Of a stretch of DNA of 64,000 bases, positions 1-11,808 are shown in pieces. The DNA comes from Henricia sp. BOLD:AAB3569 (Eukaryota; Echinodermata; Asteroidea; Spinulosida; Echinasteridae): assembly GCA_037783545.1 (NCBI GenBank), contig JBBELK010000065.1, forward strand, positions 310,001 to 374,000, in the 5' to 3' direction. Each line of letters starts with the position of its first letter. Position 1 is the first letter of the stretch. The notes under the pieces were generated by a model that was given only the letters and a program-made list of their open reading frames with translations, made no database searches and had not been told where the DNA came from. Position numbers and translations under genes: made by a program.

Positions 1-730
1 CATGAGCACGAGATGTCTGGTATTATCCCTTTAATATCACTCGGCTTGTCTACAACACTAACGTATCTAGACAAGGGTCTCGTGTGCTATGTGCACTTCG
101 TTTTCATGATCAGTGATCATTAATTAACCGTATACCATTTCATAACTGAAATTGCGCGCGCATTTTTCTATCAACACGATCCAACGGCCTCGTATCGAGT
201 GCTACGGGGCCGCTCGTAACAATTCTCAGACGCGGCGTCGCAATGGCGCACTTGAAACATTCTTAGTTTTTATTAATACATACTAATGCACATCAAAGCT
301 CTTGTAAATAACAGAATGGGGCAATTATATGGGGAAATAACTCGGTGGGAGTGCACCGAAGTGGGGTAAGCCGTCGACATAAATTGATATCATGCGAGTT
401 CGGTAAAGGTATAGATGGACAAAATACCAACGAGAAAAACAACGAGATGGCACAACTAATACGTAAGAAGGATAGATTGCAGTGTCTGTTGTAATGCAAT
501 ATCTAAGAGGTTAGACTTGAAAGTGGAGATTAAGCTGCTTGGAATGGCTTCTGGCGTAATTTCCAGACAAAGATGGATTGGAGAGATACAGCTAAGGCTT
601 GTGGTCTAGTTTCCTGACCTTACTAACAGATGGAACTAGCAATCAATAGATTTTGTGTAGAATAAGTATAGAATAAGTATAGACAGTAAAGCTGTTGGGG
701 AACCCTCAGAATGAAACAGGGAATGTAAAC

Positions 731-955
731 TACATACTGGCACGGTCGGGATTCGAACCCGAGCCATAGAGGTAATGAATTGCCCGTGGCAATGTAGCTC
801 GTAAAAAGACGTAAGTCTGCATGACAAAACCTGTGAAGACAAGACGATGAAGAAATACTCAGTTTTAAGGGTGGGAAGAAAACCCATACACATAGGGAAA
901 CCCACGGAATCAAGCATGCAGGAACTGAAAACCCAATCCACATACTGACCCAGAC
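731..955 (-). mobile_element. tRNA-derived SINE fragments (two adjacent pieces)
   Basis: The reverse strand has a Pol III B-box (GGTTCGAATCCCG) at about 745-760. A separate block at 845-955 matches the body of the SINE at 33069-33255 (GTGGATTGGGTTT-like and GTGGGTTTCCC). The head-body order differs from 33 kb, so this is probably two truncated insertions and not one intact element. Confidence 0.55.
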
Positions 956-3210
956 GTGCAATTTGGAACGCTTTAGGTATACATTATTATTGCAACGAGA
1001 CCACATAGAACACTTAAAACAACGACAAAGATCAATGACATAATCAATTGAACCTGATGCCTTGAGCGAAAGGCGCCATAAAAAGGCAACGAATAAATAC
1101 AGACAAATACTTGATAATGATTAATCCGTACAATTCTGTCTAGTAACCACGGTATTTGGGCATTATTGTTCCATTATAGATGCCATCAAACATGCCGTGT
1201 ACCATGGTTAACGGCGTTGTAATAATATATTGCGTATACATATGGACCTCCTACATACAACAACACAATAATGCCCTTAGTGTAATCACTGCTGTTTTCA
1301 ATCGCCCCTTGTTAAATAAACACCCGATGTTAAGTCAACGCTTCATTGTAATGGGCCACGCATCGGGCAAATATTTATCCTATCGAATTTGTTCGCATTT
1401 TAACCAGTTGCACATTTAAATTTTGCGAAGGGTCTAGGTGGTGTGACTGCCCGGCCCATATTTCCCCTTATTGATTCTGCAGTGTACTGCCGAAGTCTCA
1501 CCTCACTTCTAGGGCTTTTAGGGAGCGCGGTGGCTTCCGTGAAGTCCCCATGATAGCAGTTCGAGGCCCAACCGTTCGGTCAACATGCTCAAGCAGCTGG
1601 GTAAAGCCTCTGCAGGTTACCGATCGAAAGATGGACAGAATCAGAAAGAGAGAAAGGAGACGGAAGAGCCAAAATACAAATTCAAGCTCTTAAAAATGCA
1701 CACTTTCCGCGTGTCCGGCGAGGGACTTGAAAAACAAAGGGTGGCCGGCCGGGCGCTAGAAGCCTGACAGGTCCGTATTTATCTAACGTCTCGACAAGGG
1801 AAGAAGACCGACTATACCTACATATTGCGGTGGTTATGAGCTTGATTTGGACGTTATAAAACATTGGCCTTTCCGGCACCTTATTTCCAGCATGGTCGTA
1901 AAAATCTTCAATATTTTCCAGTTGACGTCTTCACGAATCTGAAGCGTACAATGACGCCTGATTGAAGTCGAGTGTTTTAGGTGTGATTGAAGTCGAGTTT
2001 TTCTCATGTGTAAAACTGCACAGAATATCTTAAACGTATCGTTACAAAGGTGTTGTCATTTAGCTCTCGGGATATCGTTTCTCGAGGCAAATTTAACATT
2101 TAATGTAGATACCTGAAATCTACTGTATTCTTTTATTATCCAAATGAAATATGGATAATATTTTTTTATTAAAAGATAAATATTACCAGCGAACCTTCCA
2201 AGCCAAAATGGCACCCATAAAAAAAACCCGGTGTATCTATCAAGTATATAGCGAAACATATGACGTGCGTACAGTGCTGTCAACACCAACCTCGCCCAGT
2301 CGGTGGTGTAAAATTAACAATTTATCTTGTAACTGATAAGCAAACCTGTGTGTCACACGCAACTTTAACGTTTGCAGTCAAATGTTCTTATAACTAGAGC
2401 ACCGAAGCGGGCTGCTATAGATATACTTTAAATATAATGTTATCTTATTAAACTTTGACTTGGCGTTTGATATCTGTCCTTAAATCAGTGTCTTGATCGC
2501 ATCCTTTATTTTGATTTTCACATCATGTACTGAGCTGAGGCCGGGTTACTGGCTCCACAATCACCAACAAATTTCCATTTTCACGCTCCAGTTTCCTTGA
2601 GAGTTATGATCTGGATTGTATAGACAATTCCCCAACGGGTTTTACTTGAATTGTAAAGACAAACACTTATCTACTTCCCAAGCACCGCTACCTTAAGACT
2701 AGAATACCAAACTTGTCCATTGCTGGCTCTATATAGTGGCTCTATACATGTATAGTGGCGCTGCAACGCCCGTAGCGTTGGCTTCGCACTCATATACCAA
2801 TCGTCATTTTGTTCGAAGGCCTTCTGTAATTTGAATTAACAGCCGCACTCGTGGTTTTCAAGTGATGTAGTCTGAAATGTCCGTGATGTCATTATGACTT
2901 TTCCTCGCCAGAGTCAAGTGTTCATTTGAGCTTGAGTTGTAAGATGACCTGTGTGTTTCCTTCCCACTTGGAGGCATACTGGGCCGGCGTACGAGCAGGC
3001 AATGTGTCAGGGTCATTGGCATGTATTTTGTATACATACCCCAGGGGAACATTTCCTTTCACGCGTTTGCATTTTACATGGTGTCTCGATAAAGCATTGC
3101 ATTTAAAGCGGTAGAAAATGCATTGAATCTAAAGTTTTTACTATTCTCTGTATATCTGACGGGGCTGCTGCAGTCTTCATAAGTTATGTTCATTTGAGGC
3201 GACGCCAAAA

Positions 3211-3324
3211 AGCAGTCAGGCTGCTGTAACAACAGTCAGGCTGCTTTAACAGCAGTCACGCTGCTGTTATACAGCGGTCACGCATAACAGCAGTCACGCT
3301 GCAGTAACAGCAGCCACGTTGCTA
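3211..3324. repeat. Degenerate tandem repeat of AACAGCAGTCACGCTGCTGTT-type units
   Basis: About five to six units of roughly 20 bp. Each unit is itself nearly palindromic (CAGCAG...CTGCTG). Copies diverge in length and sequence. Confidence 0.8.
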
Positions 3325-4810
3325 CCCGCCCATCTCTTCACGTCATCAGGCCATGAGATGTTGGTCCGTTCTTTGCCTTTTTCCCCATTAACTCGGCCCC
3401 TTTAATGATTAACTTTTTAACAATCTCCCGCGACGTCTGATGACACAACTAAGGCGACCCATATATCCTCTGGTTTGTTCAGAGTTGGAGTAGGAGACTG
3501 CCCGATGTGACTGCAAACCCTTAGTCTTCCTGTCCTGTCATGTCGTACCTAACAGGTTCCTGCATCTCAGTATCTCCAAAGTGTCAATCATTTTGGCGTC
3601 ATCTCTAGTTACTGGTCAAATTACACCAAGCCATGCATCCCTGTAAAGCAATAAGGCAAACGCGTTTGCTTGAATAATCCGCAATTTCAGTTTGATTGAT
3701 AGAGCTTCTCCAAATGCCATCCGTAGTACACGTAATCACGTATACAGGCTGTTGCATGCTAATCTGCCATTGATCTCTGTAATACATCTACTGTACTTGC
3801 ATAACTTGGACTGTTTCAAGACTTCTGTCTTCCGTAAATCATGAATATTTCTTTGTTTCCCTATCTATGGAGCTTTGTAATTTTTTGGGCAAAAAATATA
3901 GACTTCTCGTCTCCCGTAGGCTTTGGCAGGAATGTATAAATCTATGGGAGTCTTCTTCAGTATTGCATACACCATAAAGATGTCGCCTGCATCACATAAG
4001 CATTTAATAGTGATATGCACACATTTAACATCAGATATTTCATTTAATATCAGATACATCCGATATACACACATTTAATATGTATCTGATGGTGAATGAA
4101 TTGTAAATCAATTCGACGTACAAACAGACAAAGACGTCATGTGTATCCGTAACATTCACCAGACATAATCATAATTCCTGTTATACAAGATCGATTTTCC
4201 CTATGTCTCCTGTTAGTTCAAGAGTACCCTATTCTTTAATCACAATTTTCACCTGTTTGGAACCTGTTTTAGTTTGTACCATCGTCCCCCCTTCACACGT
4301 GCCATGTGATGATACTTCAAAACCAAGTGTCAGATCTACGCCTTAATAACACCCGATCGCGCAGAACACAGCCAATCTATAAGCAGCTGTCAAAAACGAG
4401 TTGGTTGCGCCTGGTCTGAAATCGAATGGTGGAAAACAAACTCATTGGCCAACGATCATTCAGGAGGGACCAAATTATATCGGAAGCATGGACGTGTTCT
4501 AGATTAGACAGCGCTGATGGAGTGTATCAGTCAGTATAGTGACTGTATCCGTACTATGTAAACTGCGATGAGTCTACTATATGGAGTGTACTATTGAATC
4601 GCTCGATTATTCTGTTAAAATTACATCAAATTAAACGGATCATTTCACGCAAGATAAATACACCTCCAATATCGACATTTGTCAATCATCGTCTTCTTTA
4701 AGCTATCTTTCTTTTTAAATTTAATTCTCGGGACTTTTCACATTTTGTTGGGTGATATTTCGCAGTTTTGAACAAACCGGCTTGCTCTAACCACGTTAAG
4801 TATTAATACA

Positions 4811-4828
4811 TGTATATATATATATATG
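4811..4828. repeat. (TA)n microsatellite
   Basis: About eight TA dinucleotides in a row. Confidence 0.9.
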
Positions 4829-4850
4829 CAGTCTCCACTCGGCCGTGTCT

Positions 4851-4905
4851 GTTTCACCAGGAGATTTTCCTGGGGTTTCCCTCCTACATGTACTTCGTCC
4901 TCTAA
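4851..4905 (+). mobile_element. Possible SINE-body fragment
   Basis: TTTCCTGGGGTTTCCCTCC resembles the reverse strand of the 33-kb SINE body (GTGGGTTTCC-TCCCAC). Too short to be sure. Confidence 0.25.
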
Positions 4906-5534
4906 AGTAAAGTTAAAGTTGATAACATATAAAGGGCCTTAGTTGCCGAAGAAGACATAAAAGGTAACTACGACAACAACAGGTTAAGATAATAGTTGTT
5001 CGGGTGAATACATAAACTGCGCATAGAACGAAAATGTTGGTAAGTTTTCCATTGGAAACCCAGATATTGCGTGGTCCGAAGACGTCTATACTGCATGTGC
5101 AAAAAATGAATGAAGAAAATCGCATCGAGTAGTCTTATACAGTGGCAAGGACGATGTAAGGGAGACTGTCGGAAAGTCTTCTATACTAAATTGGTGTGAA
5201 TGTCGCAACTAACGAAATTGCTTAAGTGAATTGCCGCAGGAACACTCGTTTCCTTGGTTGGGTTTCGCTCCTGAATTTTTATTCATACCAGATATTCCAT
5301 ATTAACTCACGTTAGTTGATGCAAACAGATTACCAGAAAGGAGTTACTTTAATCGATTCGTACGCAGTTGGCTATTACATGTTAGAACCCCAGCGGTGGT
5401 ATTTTTTGATAAAATATATTATTTGGTTCTCTCCGTATGTTCCAATGAAAGATATAGTGGTTAAATTCTTTCTAATATTGAATGTATTTTGTGGCTGTTG
5501 GAGACACTGAATGAAACGTTGATGGTTAAAATGC

Positions 5535-6115
5535 TTAAAGGGCCCCTTATTTAGGATTTTTATCAATGAAATATATGCTTTAAAACCACTTTACTCAGTT
5601 AAAGTCATAACAATCCTATTTGGAGCTTGCTTTGGGGGTTAAAACAAAGGTTTTTAGTTTTTATGCTAATGCAAATATGCATATTCATGACCAAGGTCAC
5701 GACGTCACAAGAGGCAAACACAGGAAAATCACATTGAACTGTGCACAAAAGATTCCACCTTTTTCTCAATTTTCCTGTAACTTTTGTAATCCATGGCTGT
5801 TTGAGTTTGTTTTACATGTTGCCTGCTGTAAGCCATGACAAAACTGGGGGTAGAAACTGCAGCAATTTGCCACAAGTCCAACTTGAAGTCTTATGTTTTT
5901 TCTTAACTTTTCCCTTTCGTCTTCCTTATGTGATGCACCTAAAACAGCGCCCTCTGTCTGTGATTTATTGCAATGAAATCTTCAAAGTTGAAAAATGCCA
6001 CCTTTTATTGATTTTACATCCAAATGAACAATAGTATGTCTTGCTGAACAAGTAATCCGTCATTATGAAGCAAAGATTAGGCACAAAGTTGTTTAGGATG
6101 TCACAGGCCCTTTAA
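5535..6115 (+). mobile_element. TTAA-flanked MITE family A, long copy
   Basis: Starts TTAAAGGGCCCC and ends GGCCCTTTAA. On the reverse strand it aligns over both ends with 10452-10784, sharing GATTTTTATCAATGAAAT, CTTGAAGTCTTATGTTTTTT and GCAATGAAATCTTCAAAGTT. It has roughly 245 extra internal bases absent from the short copy. Two ORFs of 72 and 97 codons inside are not protein-like. Confidence 0.8.
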
Positions 6116-6657
6116 AGGCCCAGTGTATCATTTGCAATGACCCCAAAAAGTAATCGACGAGTTTACAGGGGAAAAGTTCTGAAAGTAAAGATTGAATTAA
6201 TAGCAACTACCCAATAAAAGGTTTCCGCTCAAAATGATATAATTTTACCAGAAAATAATCCGTAAAGATGAAGTTATTTAGATCGTTTGCAAACAATTTA
6301 CTTATTTTTGGTTCGCATATACGCGGTCCAAAATACATGAGCGCTGTGTACTGCGTGTGCGTGTTCCAACGCGATGCGTTTTTATGGATCGCGCGCACAC
6401 GCAGTATATGATGTGCGCCACAGAGTGCATGACGCAAGCCACATAGTACCCGATCAACTGAGAACGAATATTTGAAACACCCCGCCAAGACCAGGAAAAC
6501 GCATATGGATTTTCATGTTTTTTTTAAACGTGGTACATTTGACAAAGCTAAAAAAATTTCGGATGAGTTTATTGATGTCTTTCTTTTGATTTATAATGGT
6601 TTTATTCGCAGAATCGCTCAAAAACAGATCATCTACAGGGCCTTTAATGTGAACAAA
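6112..6657 (+). mobile_element. TTAA-flanked MITE family B, diverged copy with GC-rich hairpin
   Basis: Begins TTAAAGGCCCAGTGTATC, followed by ATTTGCAATGACCCC, and ends CAGGGCCTTTAA. The 5' block matches the start of the family B copy at 24599. A hairpin with arms TACTGCGTGTGCG and CGCACACGCAGTA (6348-6407) lies in the middle. Its first TTAA is also the last TTAA of the family A element. Confidence 0.7.
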
Positions 6658-7085
6658 TTCCTTACAATGTGAGCAATACATTTCATCAACATGTGGCAAC
6701 GTGTCGTGTTACATGTAATTACATTCTCTCCATGAAACGTGTGTATAAATGAACATAGGTATACCACGGAACTGGCAAGCTTGCATCATGAGTATGGAAT
6801 ACCATCAGCTATCTTTGGCGTGGCAATGTTGTTTGTATGTGTAGCTCTGAAAAACAAATCGATACTGGAACGGATCGATAACCAACGTTTATGAACAATA
6901 TTTTAGACGTCAGGACAGAATACATTTTGATTTATATTTATCCTTGCCTCTTCGACGTGCGGTAACGATTTGCGATCTATCTCTATACCGACTTTCTTTC
7001 GGCAGCGACGACGCTGCTGTATGCGATGGAATAAGGAGTATAGAGCTGATGCAGATGACGTCACGCGAAGGGCGTGAACAATGAC

Positions 7086-7539
7086 CAGGGCTGCGTTCCA
7101 AACACACGAAAGGTTTGTTAACGTTGGCGCCAACGTTTGCTCATGTGGAATGGATTGTTTGCCAAAATACATTGTCAAGTTGGCGGCGCCCACAGTCACA
7201 ACAATCGTACCGACGTTGTAATGTGGCTTTCCGCTGCTTTCCATTTTTCTTAGGAAATGTGACACGTTGCTATTGATTGTGTATCGCCAGCGATAAGGCA
7301 GACAACCACGAAAGGTGCAATTTATTTGTTATTTTTTAATTTGCAAACCATCGTCAGTCGTCTTTCATGTCGCGTGCGCTATTTTGAAATGTCTCGCGAA
7401 CATGGCCAACAACTTAAAAGTTTGTTGGCCAACGTTGGCGAACGTTGGCGAACGTTGGTAGCGCACAATACGTTCCACTCAAATTGTTCGCCAACGTTGC
7501 CAACGTTTGCAAACGTTCGCGTTTTTGAACGCAGCCCTG
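7086..7539. mobile_element. CAGGGCTGCGTTC inverted-repeat element (hAT-like ends)
   Basis: The 13-bp ends CAGGGCTGCGTTC and GAACGCAGCCCTG match perfectly; a looser inverted match continues inward through AACGTTTG and TGGAA. Internal copies of AACGTTGGC cluster at 7425-7515. CAGGG ends recall hAT elements, but the flanking 8 bp (acaatgac and ttgttgct) do not match, so no target duplication is seen. Confidence 0.75.
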
Positions 7540-10451
7540 TTGTTGCTTGTCCGTTCATGACAATAGACAACTATACGTCACTGCACATACCATGCTCTAT
7601 AAAACACACATCACCTTCGCGGCATGTAACATGAAGGGCATTGGCTGTGCGTGAATTGAGAACACTTTGAAACTGACAAATTGTAGCGTCCTGCAGCTGA
7701 TCTCCAATTAGCGATTGCCAAAAGCCTCGTGACGTCAGTGCGTGGACATTCAATCCGCGCGTATGGGCAGGTGCATCCCCGGCTACGGCCTCAGTATTGC
7801 AATGGAATATCAGCATGTAAGGTGTTTAGCCTAAGGCATTGAATGCTATGGACTCGGCACAGTGTGTGCCGGACTGCAAGGCTATCCAATAGCGGTAAGA
7901 AATAGCCCCAAATATTATTATCGAGCTAAAATCGGACCCGTGTTGATGAGTCGGTACCTGGCGGTGGAGGCGGGAGGGTTTTAGTTTCAGTAATCATAGA
8001 AGGCAAGTGCAGGAGTGGTCCGACTTTGCGATTATATCAATTTGGCACGTTAGCCTTATAGAGATAAAAGCTTTGCCTTTATCATTTTAACATTTTTTGA
8101 TATTTTATATTCCTTGATACAACAAAATAGATAATCTCCAACAATTGAAGACAATAGACTTTAAAGGGCCATTATGTTTGTAGCCACTTAAATTCATTCT
8201 AGGTGACTGTTCCTCTTGCAAGGTAAAATCGTTGTAAAATTCATTTCGAAAGTGCAACACTTTTCAGGTTTCTGTGACCTTTCTTTTCACTTCAATGATA
8301 CAGAATAGATCACAGCAGCGTGTTTCTTGGAATCGATGTATTTGCCCTAAATTTGTTACAGATATTTCCACTATCCTTTCTGCGCTCCATAATTTGATTT
8401 GTAGATGGCTCCATATAGTCGATAGGACAGGTCACAAATCCAATCTAGCCATTACAGGCGACATTTCGTGTTGTGCAACAGGTACTTCAACCAAACACCT
8501 AGTTAGTGTAACCATGGAGTTGGGAAAAAAAAGGTCGTTACATGCACCTCCATGGTGTAACGACTTTATGCCTTACCCGTGATAAGGTCACACATAAACG
8601 AGCCCTTATACTTAACAATTGCAGAGGAAATAGGGACGCTACAATTGGGCATTTCAATGATAGATGACCAGAACGATCGCCAAGTGATCCATAATCTGGA
8701 CAAGTCGTTAAAGGGGCATTTAGATATAAGGAGGGATGTACCATTAGACTTATGACGACACTCCTCCATTTCCAAAGACACCAGTAGCAATTTATAGGTC
8801 ACCATTGTGACATGTTGAGTGATGGTGTCTCTTTAAACCAAATATGGGGTTCTTACTCAGCACCTGGCTCAATTTGGACACAAAATTAAGTAGCCAGATA
8901 TTACATCAGTGTCACGTATACGCGTAATAGAATCATTTTGCAGTACATCTTCAAGTATCCAAATAGTGAATACTTCAACGTTTACAGACGTTCGGGCATG
9001 CAAGCCGAACGCCTACTGCTTCTCATAAAGCTTTGTCTTGACCAAACCTCTCGGCTACACGTCTTCCAAACGTTTACAGACGTAACATCACTGTTACTAA
9101 AAACAATATCGCCCATGATTTAAATTAGACAAATAATTAACACCTTTCTCTAATGAGCTTGAACATACACAGTAGAACGCCCACAGTGAACAAACTGAAA
9201 GGAGCAACGACCAACGCTATATTGTTACTTTCCGATGCATTAAGCTTGTCATGGTTAGACGCCCGTAATCCTTCAACTACTGCAGATTTCATGCTTGATA
9301 TAATGAGTAAAATGCTGGCGTAAAACACCTGTCATTTTGATCCCAAGACTCAAATTTGTTATCAAACCAACCAACCAACCAACCGTTCAAGGTCTCCATC
9401 GGGATAGTATCTATGCTTGACTGGAACGCACCTCACATTAGGGAAAGTTAGTCGACCTTTTGGTTGACGAATACATTTTGAATTTCATTTTGAATGTTTG
9501 CGAAAGAATAATTTTCTTGTTGATCCGTAGACCCATGTGTTTAGCTTTTAATTCTCTAGTGACGTCACTCCAATGACTGTGGGTAACAAATCAAATGGGG
9601 AAAGTGGCGGTATGTATATTAATCGGTTCAAAAAGTTACTGCATGCGCTTAAAGTACTAATTGTTCTGGCACTGGGACTGAACATAAACATGCATTATAA
9701 GTTTATCTTTATAATTAATCTTTTACTGAGTGCTAAATAATTTTCCCAGTTCATATCAAGTAATGCATAGTTTCGACCTGTCAATCAAGCCGAACCCGCC
9801 GACCAATCACAACAGAGCTAGCAGACATCGCCCACATAGGTCAAAGTGCATTGCCTAGCTTACAACAACATACATTTTGTACAATGTTGTATGCGGTGAT
9901 CCGGGTGAATTTTTGGTTTCAAGGCCGGACGATTCGCTGTTCAAAGGTAAGAAAGCATGTATTTCATGATGATATGACACCCTGTATTACTGGCCCTTTT
10001 ACTCAGTGTGTTCCAAGATAACTGTCGACCCTGAAACATGAATACCTTTGAGTTTTCTCCAATGAATCTGTGTTTTCCGTTGAAAGTCCCATTGGTTTGT
10101 GCAGTGTGTGTAGACATTTTGAGGGATAGCGTGTGAGACATAGCAACAATATCCAAGGGGGCGGAGTTAACTGGGCGAACTCGGAACTATGCATTAGTTA
10201 GAGTTATTCATTTACAATGTTTGCCAGCCGCAGGTAGATTGTATTGTATAATAAACATGCATTTATTAATATCTTCGCTCCAGCTTTTCTTAGGTTTGTA
10301 TTGAGATGAACTTACGGATTCTACTAAAATGGACATGTTTTAGTTGTTATTAAAATCATTATACAGCTTATTTTTACAACAGATCCTACCACTGTCAACT
10401 CTTGGACACAGTCATAACTGTCAGTTTGCTCTAAAACTATTTTATTTCATT
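7540..10451. other. Gene-free stretch
   Basis: Possibly contains a decayed TTTAAAGG-ended element between about 8162 (TTTAAAGGGCCATTATG) and 8836 (inverse TTTAAAGAGACACCAT), but the inverted match is weak. Otherwise nothing recognised. Confidence 0.55.
9365..9384. repeat. (AACC)n microsatellite
   Basis: Five AACC units. Confidence 0.9.
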
Positions 10452-10784
10452 TTAAAGGGCCCATGACATGCTAAACAACTTCATGCTTAGTCTTTCCTTC
10501 ATGTTTAGCAAGACATTATTACTTAATTTTGATGTAAAATTAATCAATAACAACAGGTAGCCTTTTTTTTTAACTTTGAAGATTTCATTGCAGTAAATCA
10601 CAGAAAGAGGGCGCTGTTCGGAGTGCATCACTCCAGAAAGACACAAGGGAAAAGTAAAGAAAAAACATAAGACTTCAAGTTGGAGTTATGGCAAAATGCT
10701 GCAGTTTTGATAGGTGCATAACTGAGTAGAGTAGTTTCTTAGCATAGATTTCATTGATAAAAATCCCAAATCATGGGCCTTTAA
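10452..10784 (-). mobile_element. TTAA-flanked MITE family A, short copy
   Basis: A 333-bp element with ends TTAAAGGGCCCATGA and TCATGGGCCTTTAA, the reverse of the 5.5-kb element. TTAA at both ends fits a TTAA target-site duplication. Confidence 0.8.
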
Positions 10785-11531
10785 ACACATCTTGTACCAT
10801 ACGTAATTTTATACATTTTAGTAAATTTCCATTAGTCTAAGAGTAATTCCCATACCTTGTCCCTATTCGAACCTGCTATAATCGTGGCCGTTTATCAATT
10901 TCCCTTTCTTGGTTAATGTTCGATATCTTCAAACCGTATGGGTTGGTCCCACGATGTATATATTCTAAATATAGCCTCCTAAGACGCCTACACAGATAAC
11001 GTAACACTCACAGCCCGTTAATCTGACGACTTTCATGATTACGAACCAACCTTTGAGCTCTAGTTGGAGTTTGCTTAGTCACAATATCAAACTACATTAC
11101 TCTCTATATCATAAACCGTTTTGTGTCACGTCCTTATGTAGTTACTTGCCGAAATAAGGATGTTGATGTATTGCCGTCCGTACGTTGTTGCATTTTATCT
11201 AACTGCAATCGCTCCGATCGTTTAAGGGCTATAAGGCCGACGGTCCATGTAATCTATACTAGACGTCCAGATACAGGTTCCTCTGTAAACACCTTTAGAG
11301 CTACACCTAAAATCCTGCCCTTTTATTCATTGTAATTTGGCTATCTTGACGTTAAGGTCCATTCATCGCCAATGTTGACCACTACTTCCACATATGAACC
11401 TATCGATTGCTTTCCCCGCACCTCTACCCGGCTACACCACTGTAGATGAGGTGCATGGGGATTGTCACTTTTGAAAAACGTGACCAAAGCCAAACCTAAG
11501 AGTTGGGCAGCGCGGGGGAGAGGTAAGGAAA

Positions 11532-11808
11532 CAATAGGCCGTATTCCTGAACGTGGAGGGCGCTGTCAAGTGGTCCGCGCCCATCGTGCGTTATGTTCGA
11601 ACACAAAACGCGCTACGCGCACACGCCTTCTAAACGTTTATTTTGAATGGAAATCTGTGCGCGCGATACAGGTCTGCGCGCTTCGCGTACGCGACTTTTC
11701 CCCACGTACGTATGCACGTACCCCCACTTTTCTACAGTCGTCTATGGACATTTTCCCCCAAATCACCTTGTTCGAGCGCCCTCACGCGTTCAGGAATACG
11801 GTCTATTG
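11532..11808. mobile_element. CpG-rich MITE with CAATAGRCCGTATTCCTGAACG ends
   Basis: Terminal inverted repeats of about 32 bp: CAATAGGCCGTATTCCTGAA at the left and its near-exact inverse (one mismatch early) at the right, continuing through the AGGGCGCT/AGCGCCCT block. The interior is unusually rich in CG for this window. The 115-codon frame across it has no recognisable domain. Confidence 0.8.

Larger units (their letters stand above)
1..5534. other. Gene-free stretch
   Basis: Apart from the SINE pieces near 0.8 kb, the 3.2-kb tandem repeat, the TA run and a SINE-like scrap at 4.85 kb, nothing is recognised. Frames are short (127 codons or fewer) and lack protein-like composition. A 14-base word (TGATTGAAGTCGAG) is repeated at 1959 and 1984. 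Confidence 0.7.
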
